Shown piece by piece: positions 25,162 to 32,211 of a DNA stretch of 40,243 nt. Under the pieces are notes generated by a model, which searched no databases, was not told the DNA's origin, and saw only the letters and a program-made list of their open reading frames with translations. Positions within the stretch are counted from its first letter, which is position 1. Each line of letters starts with the position of its first letter. The position numbers and the translations under genes are program-made. The DNA is from WQUF01 sp031549885 (lineage in GTDB: Bacteria > Bacillota > Clostridia > Clostridiales > Clostridiaceae): positions 1-40,243 of the forward strand of contig JAVBPD010000120.1 in NCBI GenBank assembly GCA_031549885.1, written 5' to 3'.

Positions 25162-25190
25162 TTGACATATAACTTTAATGCAATTATAAT
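25162..25190 (+). promoter_or_regulatory. Consensus promoter of the tRNA cluster
   Basis: TTGACA (25162-25167), a 17-base spacer and TATAAT (25185-25190): a perfect vegetative promoter 25 bases before tRNA-Leu, as expected for stable RNA. Confidence 0.9.
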
Positions 25191-25215
25191 AATAGTTGTG
25201 GCAAATAAATAACCT

Positions 25216-25301
25216 GCTGAAGTGGCGGAACAGGCAGACGCACAGGACTTAAAATCCTGCGGGATTTAAACCCCGTACCGGTTCGATTCCGGTCTTCAGC
25301 A
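25216..25301 (+). tRNA. tRNA-Leu (UAA)
   Basis: 86 bases with acceptor arms GCTGAAG/CTTCAGC, a long variable arm as in class II tRNAs, anticodon loop CTTAAAA (anticodon TAA) and T-loop GGTTCGATTCC. Discriminator A at 25301. The 3' CCA is not encoded. Confidence 0.96.
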
Positions 25302-25308
25302 TTGATGT

Positions 25309-25384
<76 letters not shown>

Positions 25385-25392
25385 TTTTTTTT

Positions 25393-25466
25393 GGCGGAAT
25401 AGCTCAGCTGGCTAGAGCATTCGGTTCATACCCGAAGTGTCGTAGGTTCAAGTCCTATTTCCGCTA
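25393..25466 (+). tRNA. Elongator tRNA-Met (CAU)
   Basis: 74 bases, acceptor GGCGGAA/TTCCGCT, anticodon loop TTCATAC (CAT), D-arm AGCTCAGCTGGCTAGAGC as in Bacillus elongator Met. An Ile tRNA with modified CAU is less likely, since the body matches Met. CCA is not encoded. Confidence 0.9.
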
Positions 25467-25471
25467 TTTAG

Positions 25472-25510
25472 TCTTGCAAATTTAAAATTTGTAGGATTTT
25501 TTTATTTTTT
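25472..25510 (+). terminator. Terminator of the tRNA cluster
   Basis: TCTTGCAAAT pairs with ATTTGTAGGA (two G-U pairs) and is followed by a run of seven T residues. Confidence 0.75.
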
Positions 25511-25555
25511 GAAGAAATATTGCTATAATTTTTAATAATCATGTTTTAACTAAAG

Positions 25556-25584
25556 TTGATTAAATTTAAATTTTATATTAATAT
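25556..25584 (+). promoter_or_regulatory. Possible promoter of the MFS gene
   Basis: TTGATT (25556-25561), a 17-base spacer and TAATAT (25579-25584), 40 bases before the start codon. Confidence 0.4.
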
Positions 25585-25623
25585 AAAACTGAATAAGAAA
25601 TAATTAAGTTGAGGATAGAATTT

Positions 25624-26835
25624 ATGGCTAAAAGGATAGATATGGGAGCTCTAAATAATAAGAATTTCAGATACTTTTTTTGGGGGCAATGTATTTCTTT
25701 AATGGGAACGTGGATGCAAAGCTCAGGACAATCATGGCTTGTGCTAAGCTTAACTAATTCACCAATGCTTTTAAGCTTGGTTCCTACATTTCAGACAATA
25801 CCCATGTTTTTATTTTCCTTATTTGCTGGCGTATTCATAGATAGGTACAAAAAAAGAAGACTTCTTTTAATTACTCAAACAGCATCTATGGTACTTGCAT
25901 TTATTTTATCCTTTTTAGTGCTTTTAGGAAAAGTGCAATATTATCAAATTATAATACTTGCAAGCTTTCTTGGATTAATAAATACTATTGATAATCCTAC
26001 TAGACAAACCTTTGTAAGAGATATGGTAGGAGATGAGAACATATTAAATGCAATTGCTTTAAATAGTTCTGTAATTAATTTTGCAAGAATAGTAGGACCA
26101 TCTGTTGCAGGTCTTCTGATGGGTTTTATAGGAGCAGGTTTTTGTTTTTTATTAAACGGCATTAGCTTTATACCTGTAATATATGGAATTTACAAAATAG
26201 ATATTGATGGTGATCCTATAAAAACAAATAAGTCAAATGGCATTTTAAAAGATACACTAGAAGGCATTAAATACATAAAATCAAATTTTGAGCTTCTTAT
26301 ATCCATATTGGTTATTGGTATAGTGTCTTGTTTTCTTTTTAATTTCAACCTTATAATACCTATTATAGCTAAAAATAAGTTAAATATGGATGCCACAGGA
26401 TATGGCATATTTATGGCTGTAATGGGCATAGGAGCATGTACAGCAGCTTTATTTATTGCTATGTATAATAAAAAAATAAACATTAAATATCTTTATATAA
26501 TTGGAACAATTGAGGCTATACTATTTATACTTTTAAGCTTAACTGCTAGCATTATACTTAATTTACTGATTATTTTATTTATTGGAGCAGGAATGGTGTT
26601 ATTTTCATCTATAGCTAATTCAAGTGTTCAACTGATGTCTAAAGAAGAATATAAAGGTAGAGTTATGAGCATATATACTTTAGTATTTATAGGTACAACA
26701 CCAATAGGAAGTACGCTTGTAGGAAAACTCATTTCTGTTTATAAAATAGATTTAGCTTTAATAATTTGCTCTTGTATTACACTTGTTTTTGTTTTTTTGC
26801 TTTGGATATTATATTTTAAACATTTGAAAAAATAA
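25624..26835 (+). CDS. Major facilitator superfamily exporter (MFS_3/EntS-like)
   Basis: About 403 residues from ATG 25624, with GAGGA eight bases upstream. Twelve hydrophobic helices are visible. The N-terminus NKNFRYFFWGQCISLMGTWMQSSGQSWLVLSLTNSP and the loop DRYKKRRLLLITQ (motif A position) are characteristic of the MFS_3 group, whose members export siderophores, macrolides and other compounds by proton exchange. DNPTRQTFVRDMVG, a family marker, follows helix 4. The gene stands alone behind the tRNA terminator. The position where conserved spoIIE would be expected makes it likely that this and following genes were inserted or rearranged. Substrate unknown. Confidence 0.92.
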   Translation: MAKRIDMGALNNKNFRYFFWGQCISLMGTWMQSSGQSWLVLSLTNSPMLLSLVPTFQTIPMFLFSLFAGVFIDRYKKRRLLLITQTASMVLAFILSFLVLLGKVQYYQIIILASFLGLINTIDNPTRQTFVRDMVGDENILNAIALNSSVINFARIVGPSVAGLLMGFIGAGFCFLLNGISFIPVIYGIYKIDIDGDPIKTNKSNGILKDTLEGIKYIKSNFELLISILVIGIVSCFLFNFNLIIPIIAKNKLNMDATGYGIFMAVMGIGACTAALFIAMYNKKINIKYLYIIGTIEAILFILLSLTASIILNLLIILFIGAGMVLFSSIANSSVQLMSKEEYKGRVMSIYTLVFIGTTPIGSTLVGKLISVYKIDLALIICSCITLVFVFLLWILYFKHLKK

Positions 26836-26943
26836 TTCCAATATTTTTATTTTATTTTTTTAATAAAAGTATATTTAAAATATAAATGAGCAAAATATAA
26901 TTGTCCCCTTCAGAATTAAGCTAAATTTAGGAGATGATTATAA

Positions 26944-27084
26944 TTGAAGAAAAGTAAGGTATTCTTGGTGACAATTGTAGTAACATTGAGCTTGGGATTT
27001 TATGGTTGCTTTAACCCTTGGGCTAATAAAGATACTAATAATGTAGACCCAGCTGCAAATTCTTTTTCTTTATATGATAATTAG
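26944..27084 (+). CDS. Small lipoprotein (46 residues), paralogue of the next gene
   Basis: The TTG at 26944 follows AGGAG by about ten bases, and the frame stops at TAG 27082-27084. The product begins MKKSKVFLVTIVVTLSLGFY and reaches the lipobox LGFYGC at Cys22, followed by only 24 polar residues (NPWANKDTNN ... SLYDN). The next gene begins MKKSKVYLSLAVV and reaches its lipobox at the same residue, and the DNA from the ribosome site to codon 6 is also shared, so these are tandem duplicates. This copy may be a shortened remnant or a genuine small lipoprotein. No stop or shift is evident inside the shared signal region. Confidence 0.6.
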   Translation: MKKSKVFLVTIVVTLSLGFYGCFNPWANKDTNNVDPAANSFSLYDN

Positions 27085-27153
27085 CCTAGTATAATAGTTA
27101 ATGTTGTACAATCTATGACATCCAAAATTTGAATACTTTAGGAGATGATTTGA

Positions 27154-27681
27154 ATGAAGAAGAGTAAGGTATATTTATCTTTGGCTGTTGTTGCATTAAG
27201 CGTTGGAGTTTATGGTTGTGCTCCATATGCTACTAGAAACAGTGGGTATGTGAACCCAGGTACAGGTGAAATATATAATGAAAATTCTTTTTCAAGATAC
27301 AATGATTCAAATTATTATTCAAATAATGTGATTAATGGAACAACACGTGATGGTATGGTTTATAATGCCACAGATAATATGGTTTTAAATAATACAGCAA
27401 TTAATAGGACAACCTCTAATATGATTATTAATGGCACAAATGTTTTCACAAATGATATAGTTGGTAAATATTCGTTAACTAATAGTAATGTAGCTAATAT
27501 AAAAAGAGGAATGAGTTATGATCAGGTTGTTGCAGCACTTGGTGTTGAACCTTATTTTACAAATTCAGGTGATGCTGCTGCAGCAAATAATAGAAAAAAC
27601 AAAATAGGTTATTATTTTGTAAATGGAAGAACTTTGAAAGTTTCATTTATTAATGGAAAAGTTGACAAAGTAAGTTATTAG
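27154..27681 (+). CDS. Lipoprotein with Asn-rich middle and BamE/SmpA-like C-terminus
   Basis: 175 residues. The lipobox VGVYGC sets Cys22 as the lipid anchor, so the protein sits on the outer face of the membrane. Residues 45-110 are rich in Asn, Thr and Ser with irregular repeats (NGTTRDGMVYNATDNMVLNN and similar). Residues 112-175 (NVANIKRGMSYDQVVAALG, YYFVNGRTLKVSFINGKVDKV) look like the small alpha/beta fold of the BamE/SmpA family. In Gram-negatives that fold belongs to outer-membrane assembly; in Firmicutes related domains occur in lipoproteins of unclear function. The stop codon is 28 bp before a strong hairpin. The preceding 46-residue gene is a partial duplicate. Function unknown. 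Confidence 0.85.
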   Translation: MKKSKVYLSLAVVALSVGVYGCAPYATRNSGYVNPGTGEIYNENSFSRYNDSNYYSNNVINGTTRDGMVYNATDNMVLNNTAINRTTSNMIINGTNVFTNDIVGKYSLTNSNVANIKRGMSYDQVVAALGVEPYFTNSGDAAAANNRKNKIGYYFVNGRTLKVSFINGKVDKVSY

Positions 27682-27690
27682 AAATATTAT
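27662..27690 (+). promoter_or_regulatory. Possible promoter for the secreted-protein gene at 27771
   Basis: TTGACA (27662-27667), a 17-base spacer and TATTAT (27685-27690) overlap the end of the lipoprotein gene. If used, transcription starts near 27697, just before the hairpin. Confidence 0.45.
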
Positions 27691-27708
27691 AAAATTAAAG
27701 TATTGATT

Positions 27709-27757
27709 ATAATCACTTCTTAAACTAAAGTTAAGATTAAGAGGTGATTATTTTTTT
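27709..27757 (+). terminator. Hairpin with T tract between two genes, possible attenuator
   Basis: ATAATCACTTCTTAA (27709-27723) pairs with TTAAGAGGTGATTAT (27737-27751): a 15-bp stem with one G-U pair, ending in seven T residues. The tail is immediately followed by GGAGGT, the ribosome site of the next gene. Confidence 0.85.
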
Positions 27758-27770
27758 GGAGGTATTTTAA

Positions 27771-28265
27771 ATGAAAAAAATAATTGTTACTTTAGTGTTT
27801 CTAGTTATGTTATCGGTACAAGCTGTTCACATTACATATGGATATGATGAAATAAACAATGATGCCATAAGAAGCCAGTTGTTAATTGAGGCTTTAGACA
27901 AATATGGATTATATGATCCTATAAAGTGCGCAAATATGTGGGCAAGTGGTCTTAAAGCTAGATCAGGAGCTATACAATATTCTACTTTGAGTAAAAGCTT
28001 AAAGAAAGAATATGCATCTAAGATTAATGAAATTGCTCCAAATTGGGTAACTGGTGTTTCAAGTCCGTGGGTTGATAATTTTTGCATAGTTAGTGTAAGC
28101 AAAATAAACAATGATCTTTATGAAATTAAAATGAAGATATCAACTGCAACATCTTCAGGACCATATAAAGCATATGATGTATTTTTAACTTTAATAAGAG
28201 AAGATGGGTTTTTTAGAATAAATGAAATAAAAGCTAATGAGGAATTTGAGGCTTATATGTATTAA
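27771..28265 (+). CDS. Secreted protein of unknown function
   Basis: 164 residues. An N-terminal signal peptide (Lys-Lys, hydrophobic core LVFLVMLSVQAV, likely cleavage near residue 24) directs export. No lipobox is seen, so the protein is probably released or wall-associated. The mature part (helical start, then strands INNDLYEIKMKIST and YDVFLTLIREDGFFRINEI) resembles a small alpha+beta NTF2-like layout, but I do not recognise the family. Perfect GGAGGT site six to seven bases before the ATG, abutting the T tract of the hairpin. The stop is only eight bases from the stop of the convergent oxidoreductase gene, with no terminator between them. Confidence 0.8.
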   Translation: MKKIIVTLVFLVMLSVQAVHITYGYDEINNDAIRSQLLIEALDKYGLYDPIKCANMWASGLKARSGAIQYSTLSKSLKKEYASKINEIAPNWVTGVSSPWVDNFCIVSVSKINNDLYEIKMKISTATSSGPYKAYDVFLTLIREDGFFRINEIKANEEFEAYMY

Positions 28266-28273
28266 AAATTGCT

Positions 28274-29296
28274 TTAACTAATTCTGCCTCTTTCATAAGC
28301 AATATGCCAATCTATATTTTCGCCTAATTTATTTGCTGCGTATTGAGGGAAATAAGGATTTCTAAGCAGTTCTCGTCCTAAGTATACCATGTCAGCTCTA
28401 TCATTTGATAATATTTCCTCCATATGAAGGCTTTCAGTTAATAATCCACCAGCCATAACAGGTATATTTGCCTTTTGTTTTATATATTCAGCATATTTTA
28501 ATTGATAGCCAGGATATGATTTTGGAGTAACACTTACAATACCGCCAGAGCTCACGTTTACAATATCTACTCCTGCATCTTTAGCTAGCACGCATACTTT
28601 TGCTAAATCTTCAGGATGATTTCCTTCCTCCATGAAATCTTCAGCGCTAATTCTTATGCCTAAAGGACCATCCCAAAGATTTCTAACAGCTTGTATAATT
28701 AACAATAATAACTTTGCTCTATTTTCAATGGAACCATCAAACTCATCGTTTCTTTTATTAGTAATAGGAGATAAAAATTGATTTATAAGATAACCATGAG
28801 CTGCATGAATTTCAATAAAATCAAATCCACACATTTTTGCTCTATAAGTTGCATTGCTAAATGAGTTTATAACTCTTGTCATATCGTCACTTGTCATTTC
28901 AATTGGGGTTCTATATGTATCATCAAAAGCAATAGCTGATGGAGCATATATAAGGTTTTCCTCAGCTGCTTGACATTTTCTACCAGCATGTGCGATCTGT
29001 ATGCCGCTAGCAGCACCGAATCTCTTTATGGATTTTGTTATTCTTTTTAAGCCATCAATTTGATAATCATCCCATATTCCTAAGTCAAAAGAAGATATTC
29101 TTCCACAACTTTCAACTGCAGTAGCCTCTATAATAATTAAGCCAACTCCGCCGATGGCTCTAGTTGCATAATGAATAACATGAAAATCTTTAGCATTACC
29201 TGCACTATCTGCCATATCCATACACATAGGAGCCATAACAATTCTATTTTTAAAGCTTACGTTTCTAATGGAAAAAGGTGAAAATAATTTTGACAT
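28274..29296 (-). CDS. Old Yellow Enzyme family NADH:flavin oxidoreductase (YqjM-like)
   Basis: 340 residues forming an FMN-binding TIM barrel. Typical phrases are LFSPFSIRNVSFKNRIVMAPMCMD with Cys26 (the redox-tuning Cys of YqjM), QIAHAGRK, and FIEIHAAHGYLINQFLSPITNKR with the substrate-binding His pair, followed by NDEFDGSIENRAKLL. The C-terminus has MVYLGRELLRNPYFP. Such enzymes reduce activated C=C double bonds of enones and nitro compounds with NAD(P)H, often in stress or detoxification. AGGAGG lies seven bases before the ATG. It is expressed alone from a strong promoter containing a palindrome (see below). Confidence 0.95.
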   Translation of the reverse strand: MSKLFSPFSIRNVSFKNRIVMAPMCMDMADSAGNAKDFHVIHYATRAIGGVGLIIIEATAVESCGRISSFDLGIWDDYQIDGLKRITKSIKRFGAASGIQIAHAGRKCQAAEENLIYAPSAIAFDDTYRTPIEMTSDDMTRVINSFSNATYRAKMCGFDFIEIHAAHGYLINQFLSPITNKRNDEFDGSIENRAKLLLLIIQAVRNLWDGPLGIRISAEDFMEEGNHPEDLAKVCVLAKDAGVDIVNVSSGGIVSVTPKSYPGYQLKYAEYIKQKANIPVMAGGLLTESLHMEEILSNDRADMVYLGRELLRNPYFPQYAANKLGENIDWHIAYERGRIS

Positions 29297-29328
29297 AATA
29301 ACCTCCTAAAATATTAATAGATGTACTA

Positions 29329-29357
29329 ATTATACATTTTAAAATGTTAATTATCAA
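29329..29357 (-). promoter_or_regulatory. Promoter with palindromic operator for the OYE gene
   Basis: Minus strand: TTGATA (29357-29352), a 17-base spacer and TATAAT (29334-29329), near-consensus. The perfect 14-bp palindrome ACATTTTAAAATGT (29334-29347) fills most of the spacer, a natural place for a repressor. Confidence 0.7.
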
Positions 29358-29363
29358 ATTCAC

Positions 29364-29412
29364 GATAAAAATAAAAGCACCTAAGATTTATTTATTTAAA
29401 CCTTAGGTGCTT
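29364..29412 (-). terminator. Terminator of the pepA-prs operon
   Basis: AAGCACCTAAG (29375-29385) pairs with CTTAGGTGCTT (29402-29412); read on the minus strand the stem ends in TTTTATTTTTATC. Confidence 0.88.
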
Positions 29413-29416
29413 AGAA

Positions 29417-30616
29417 TTATTTGTTTATATTATTTCTTTCATTCTTATGCTTTTCTAAGATAATAGAGATTTTCTTAAATGGTTTTACTAAATCATTTAA
29501 AGAGTTATCATTATTTATAGTATCAATTAAATATGAAATAAATTTTGACATGTTTACATCCCTATACCAAGGTGCTTCTAGGAGTTCCTTAGTGCGATAT
29601 GTTAAATTGGTAGAAAATACTTTATTAATAATACCTTTTTTATATGCATTATTAAAAGCTTCCATACCATTTGTGAAAAGCGGAAATGTAACAGCTATAA
29701 ATACTCTTTTTGCACCACGCTCTTTTAGATTGCTTGCAACATCGATCATGGATTCTCCAGTAGCAATTACATCGTCTATAATCAGCACATCTTTACCATC
29801 TACGCTATCGCCTAAAAACTCATGAGCTATTATAGGATTTCTTCCATTAATCACCTTTGTATAATCTCGCCTTTTATAAAATGTTGCAAGATCAAGTCCT
29901 AAAACTGTAGCATAATATAAACTTCTTTTCATTCCACCTTCATCTGGACTTATTACCATAAGATGCTCTTTATCAAAATCTATGTCTTTTATTTCGTTTA
30001 TCATAGCTTTAATAATTTGATATGTGGGATGAAAATTTTCAAATCCCGTAAGTGGAATTGCATTTTGAACCCTTGGGTCATGTGCATCAAAAGTTAAAAT
30101 GTTTTTTACTCCTAGTGTTTCAAGTTCTTGAAGGGCATGAGCACAATCTAAAGATTCTCTAGAGTTTCTCCAATGTTGTCTTCCTTCATAGAGCATTGGC
30201 ATTATTAAATTAATTCTACGTGCTTTACCGCTTAATGATGAAATAACTCTTTTTACATCTTGATAATGATCATCAGGACTCATTGGAATATCCTTATTGA
30301 ACATTTTAAATGTACAATTATAATTGCCAATATCGACAAGTATATAAATGTCTTTTCCTCTTGCAGAAGAATTAAGAACAGCTTTTCCTTCCCCATTAGA
30401 AAACCTTAAACAATCATGGTCCATAATGTAAGTATCTTTGTATACTTCAGGAAAGGCTAAAAGGTTAGGGTTGTTGTCAATACTTTCAATTCTCCTGTTT
30501 TTAAGCTCATTATCAATTTGTTTGCCAAGTTCTAATGCTCCTTGTAAACAAATAAGCCCAATAGGGCCAACAGGCACGTTACTGAATTCAACAACAGGTC
30601 TAGTTTCAAACGTCAT
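29417..30616 (-). CDS. prs: Divergent, extended ribose-phosphate pyrophosphokinase
   Basis: 399 residues, about 85 more than usual Prs. It makes PRPP from ribose 5-phosphate and ATP. The core is recognisable: NILTFDAHDPRVQNAIP (metal/ATP region, normally VDLHxxQIQGFF), SPDEGGMKRSLYYATVLGLDLATFYKRRDY with the KRR catalytic loop, and the PRPP loop VLIIDDVIATGESMIDVASNLKERGAKRV. Extra N-terminal segment (about 75 residues), an insert around residues 110-160 and a C-terminal extension separate it from standard Prs. A GGAGGG site precedes the ATG. It lies 25 bp after pepA on the same strand, in one operon. The canonical prs that normally follows glmU is missing from this window. Confidence 0.88.
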   Translation of the reverse strand: MTFETRPVVEFSNVPVGPIGLICLQGALELGKQIDNELKNRRIESIDNNPNLLAFPEVYKDTYIMDHDCLRFSNGEGKAVLNSSARGKDIYILVDIGNYNCTFKMFNKDIPMSPDDHYQDVKRVISSLSGKARRINLIMPMLYEGRQHWRNSRESLDCAHALQELETLGVKNILTFDAHDPRVQNAIPLTGFENFHPTYQIIKAMINEIKDIDFDKEHLMVISPDEGGMKRSLYYATVLGLDLATFYKRRDYTKVINGRNPIIAHEFLGDSVDGKDVLIIDDVIATGESMIDVASNLKERGAKRVFIAVTFPLFTNGMEAFNNAYKKGIINKVFSTNLTYRTKELLEAPWYRDVNMSKFISYLIDTINNDNSLNDLVKPFKKISIILEKHKNERNNINK

Positions 30617-30641
30617 TTACAATTCCCTCCAAATTTAAAAA

Positions 30642-32045
30642 TTATATAATCTTTTTTAAAAGAAGATTGGATAATGTTTTTATTGCAGTGCCAGTTGCAC
30701 CTTTTTCATACATCCCATTTACAATATCAATATTTGCAGTGCCAGCTATATCCATATGAACATAGGGTATATCTTCAGCAAAAGTTTGAAGAAACACAGA
30801 AGCACCGATAGCACCAGCAGTCTTAACTGAATTTAAAAGATCTGCATAATCAGATTTTACAATATCTTTATATTCTTTGAAAAATGGAAATCTCCATATA
30901 TTTTCTCCAACCTCTTTAGAAGAATCTTCTAGATCTTTGCTAAGTTCGTCATTTTCACAATAATAACCAATAGAAATGTTTCCTAAAAAGTTTGCAGAGC
31001 TTCCTGTTAAAGTAGATATTTCAAATATTCTATTTGCTTTTAATTCAGTAGCGTAAGAAATAGCATCTGCAAGTAACATTCTACCTTCAGCATCAGTAGA
31101 TACAATATCTACAGTTAGCTTATTATACATGGTTATTACATCACCAGGCTTATATGCATTAGATGAAGGCAAGTTTTCGGCAAGTGGTATTAAAGTTATT
31201 ATGTTAACTTTATGTTTATTTTCTACAATGTATTTTGTAATTGATAGTGCAGAGGCAGCACCTGCCATGTCTGAAATCATATTTTTCATATTTAAAGATG
31301 GTTTTAAACTAATACCACCTGAATCAAAGGTGACTCCTTTTCCTATGATAGCATCATATTTGTTTATGCTTGGATCTCCAGTGTATTTTAAAATATTAAA
31401 GTATGGAATGTTTTTTGAACCTTTGCCAACAGAATAAATGCCGCCAAAGCCTCTTTCTTTTAATTCTTCGCCTGAAATAATTTCATGTTCTAATTTATAC
31501 TCACTGGAAAAATTTTGAATTTCTTTAGTGATAAATTCTGGAGTTACTATATTTGATGGTTTATTTACAAGTGTTCTTGCATAATTTATACATTCTGCAG
31601 ATTTTAATCCATCACTTATTTTTTCTGTTTCACTTGATATAATATTAACGCTTTGAAGCTTGATGCTATTTAAATTCTTTTTTATTCCATCATAATGGTA
31701 TAAGGATATTCCTATTGATTCAGCTGCAAAGAAAATAAGGTTGTCTTTTAGAGATAAAATTATATCAAGAGAAGTTATTTTATTTCTAAGATTAATTATG
31801 AAGCTGCCAAGTGTTTTTTGAAGATCTTTTACACATATTGTATTTTCATCACCAATATTTAAAACATATACAGTCCTATATTTGCTATTTCCTAATGTAT
31901 TGATTTCAGCATAGTCACCTAAACTATTGAAATTCAAGTTTGCTTTTTCAATTAGTTTATTTATTTCTTCGTCAACATTTATTTCTTTTCCTACTGACTT
32001 TAAAACAAGCAGATTTTCTGAATTTTTACAATTTAATGATATCAT
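30642..32045 (-). CDS. pepA: M17 leucyl aminopeptidase
   Basis: 467 residues in the usual M17 layout. The catalytic C-terminal half begins LVNKPSNIVTPEF and holds IIGKGVTFDSGGISLKPSLNMKNMISDMAGA with the metal-binding Lys and Asp. It continues with IVSTDAEGRMLLADAISYA (the NTDAEGR signature, here with Ser for Asn) and a glycine-rich end (AGTANIDIVNGMYEKGATGTAIKTL). The enzyme is a cytoplasmic hexamer with two metal ions that removes N-terminal residues from peptides. The N-terminal macro-like domain is poorly conserved. A GAGGTG site is nine bases before the ATG. First gene of the operon with prs. Confidence 0.93.
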   Translation of the reverse strand: MISLNCKNSENLLVLKSVGKEINVDEEINKLIEKANLNFNSLGDYAEINTLGNSKYRTVYVLNIGDENTICVKDLQKTLGSFIINLRNKITSLDIILSLKDNLIFFAAESIGISLYHYDGIKKNLNSIKLQSVNIISSETEKISDGLKSAECINYARTLVNKPSNIVTPEFITKEIQNFSSEYKLEHEIISGEELKERGFGGIYSVGKGSKNIPYFNILKYTGDPSINKYDAIIGKGVTFDSGGISLKPSLNMKNMISDMAGAASALSITKYIVENKHKVNIITLIPLAENLPSSNAYKPGDVITMYNKLTVDIVSTDAEGRMLLADAISYATELKANRIFEISTLTGSSANFLGNISIGYYCENDELSKDLEDSSKEVGENIWRFPFFKEYKDIVKSDYADLLNSVKTAGAIGASVFLQTFAEDIPYVHMDIAGTANIDIVNGMYEKGATGTAIKTLSNLLLKKII

Positions 32046-32126
32046 TAATTTAACACCTCTTTATTTTATTATAAATTAATATAAAATAAAATACATCATA
32101 AAAAATAATTTGTTTATAATAATTTC

Positions 32127-32155
32127 TTGTAGCAAGCTTTTGTTTAACGTATAAT
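32127..32155 (+). promoter_or_regulatory. Possible promoter of the S41-like gene
   Basis: TTGTAG (32127-32132), a 17-base spacer and a perfect TATAAT (32150-32155), 57 bases before the start. The -35 is weak. Confidence 0.4.
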
Positions 32156-32211
32156 ACAATCAAATACTATTGTTCTAAAGTTTTGAATTTTTGAATTAAT
32201 GAGGTGATTTT

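Noticed and set aside
29421..29825. Plus-strand 134-codon frame
   Set aside because: Antisense to the prs gene, which has clear PRPP-loop and catalytic-loop motifs.
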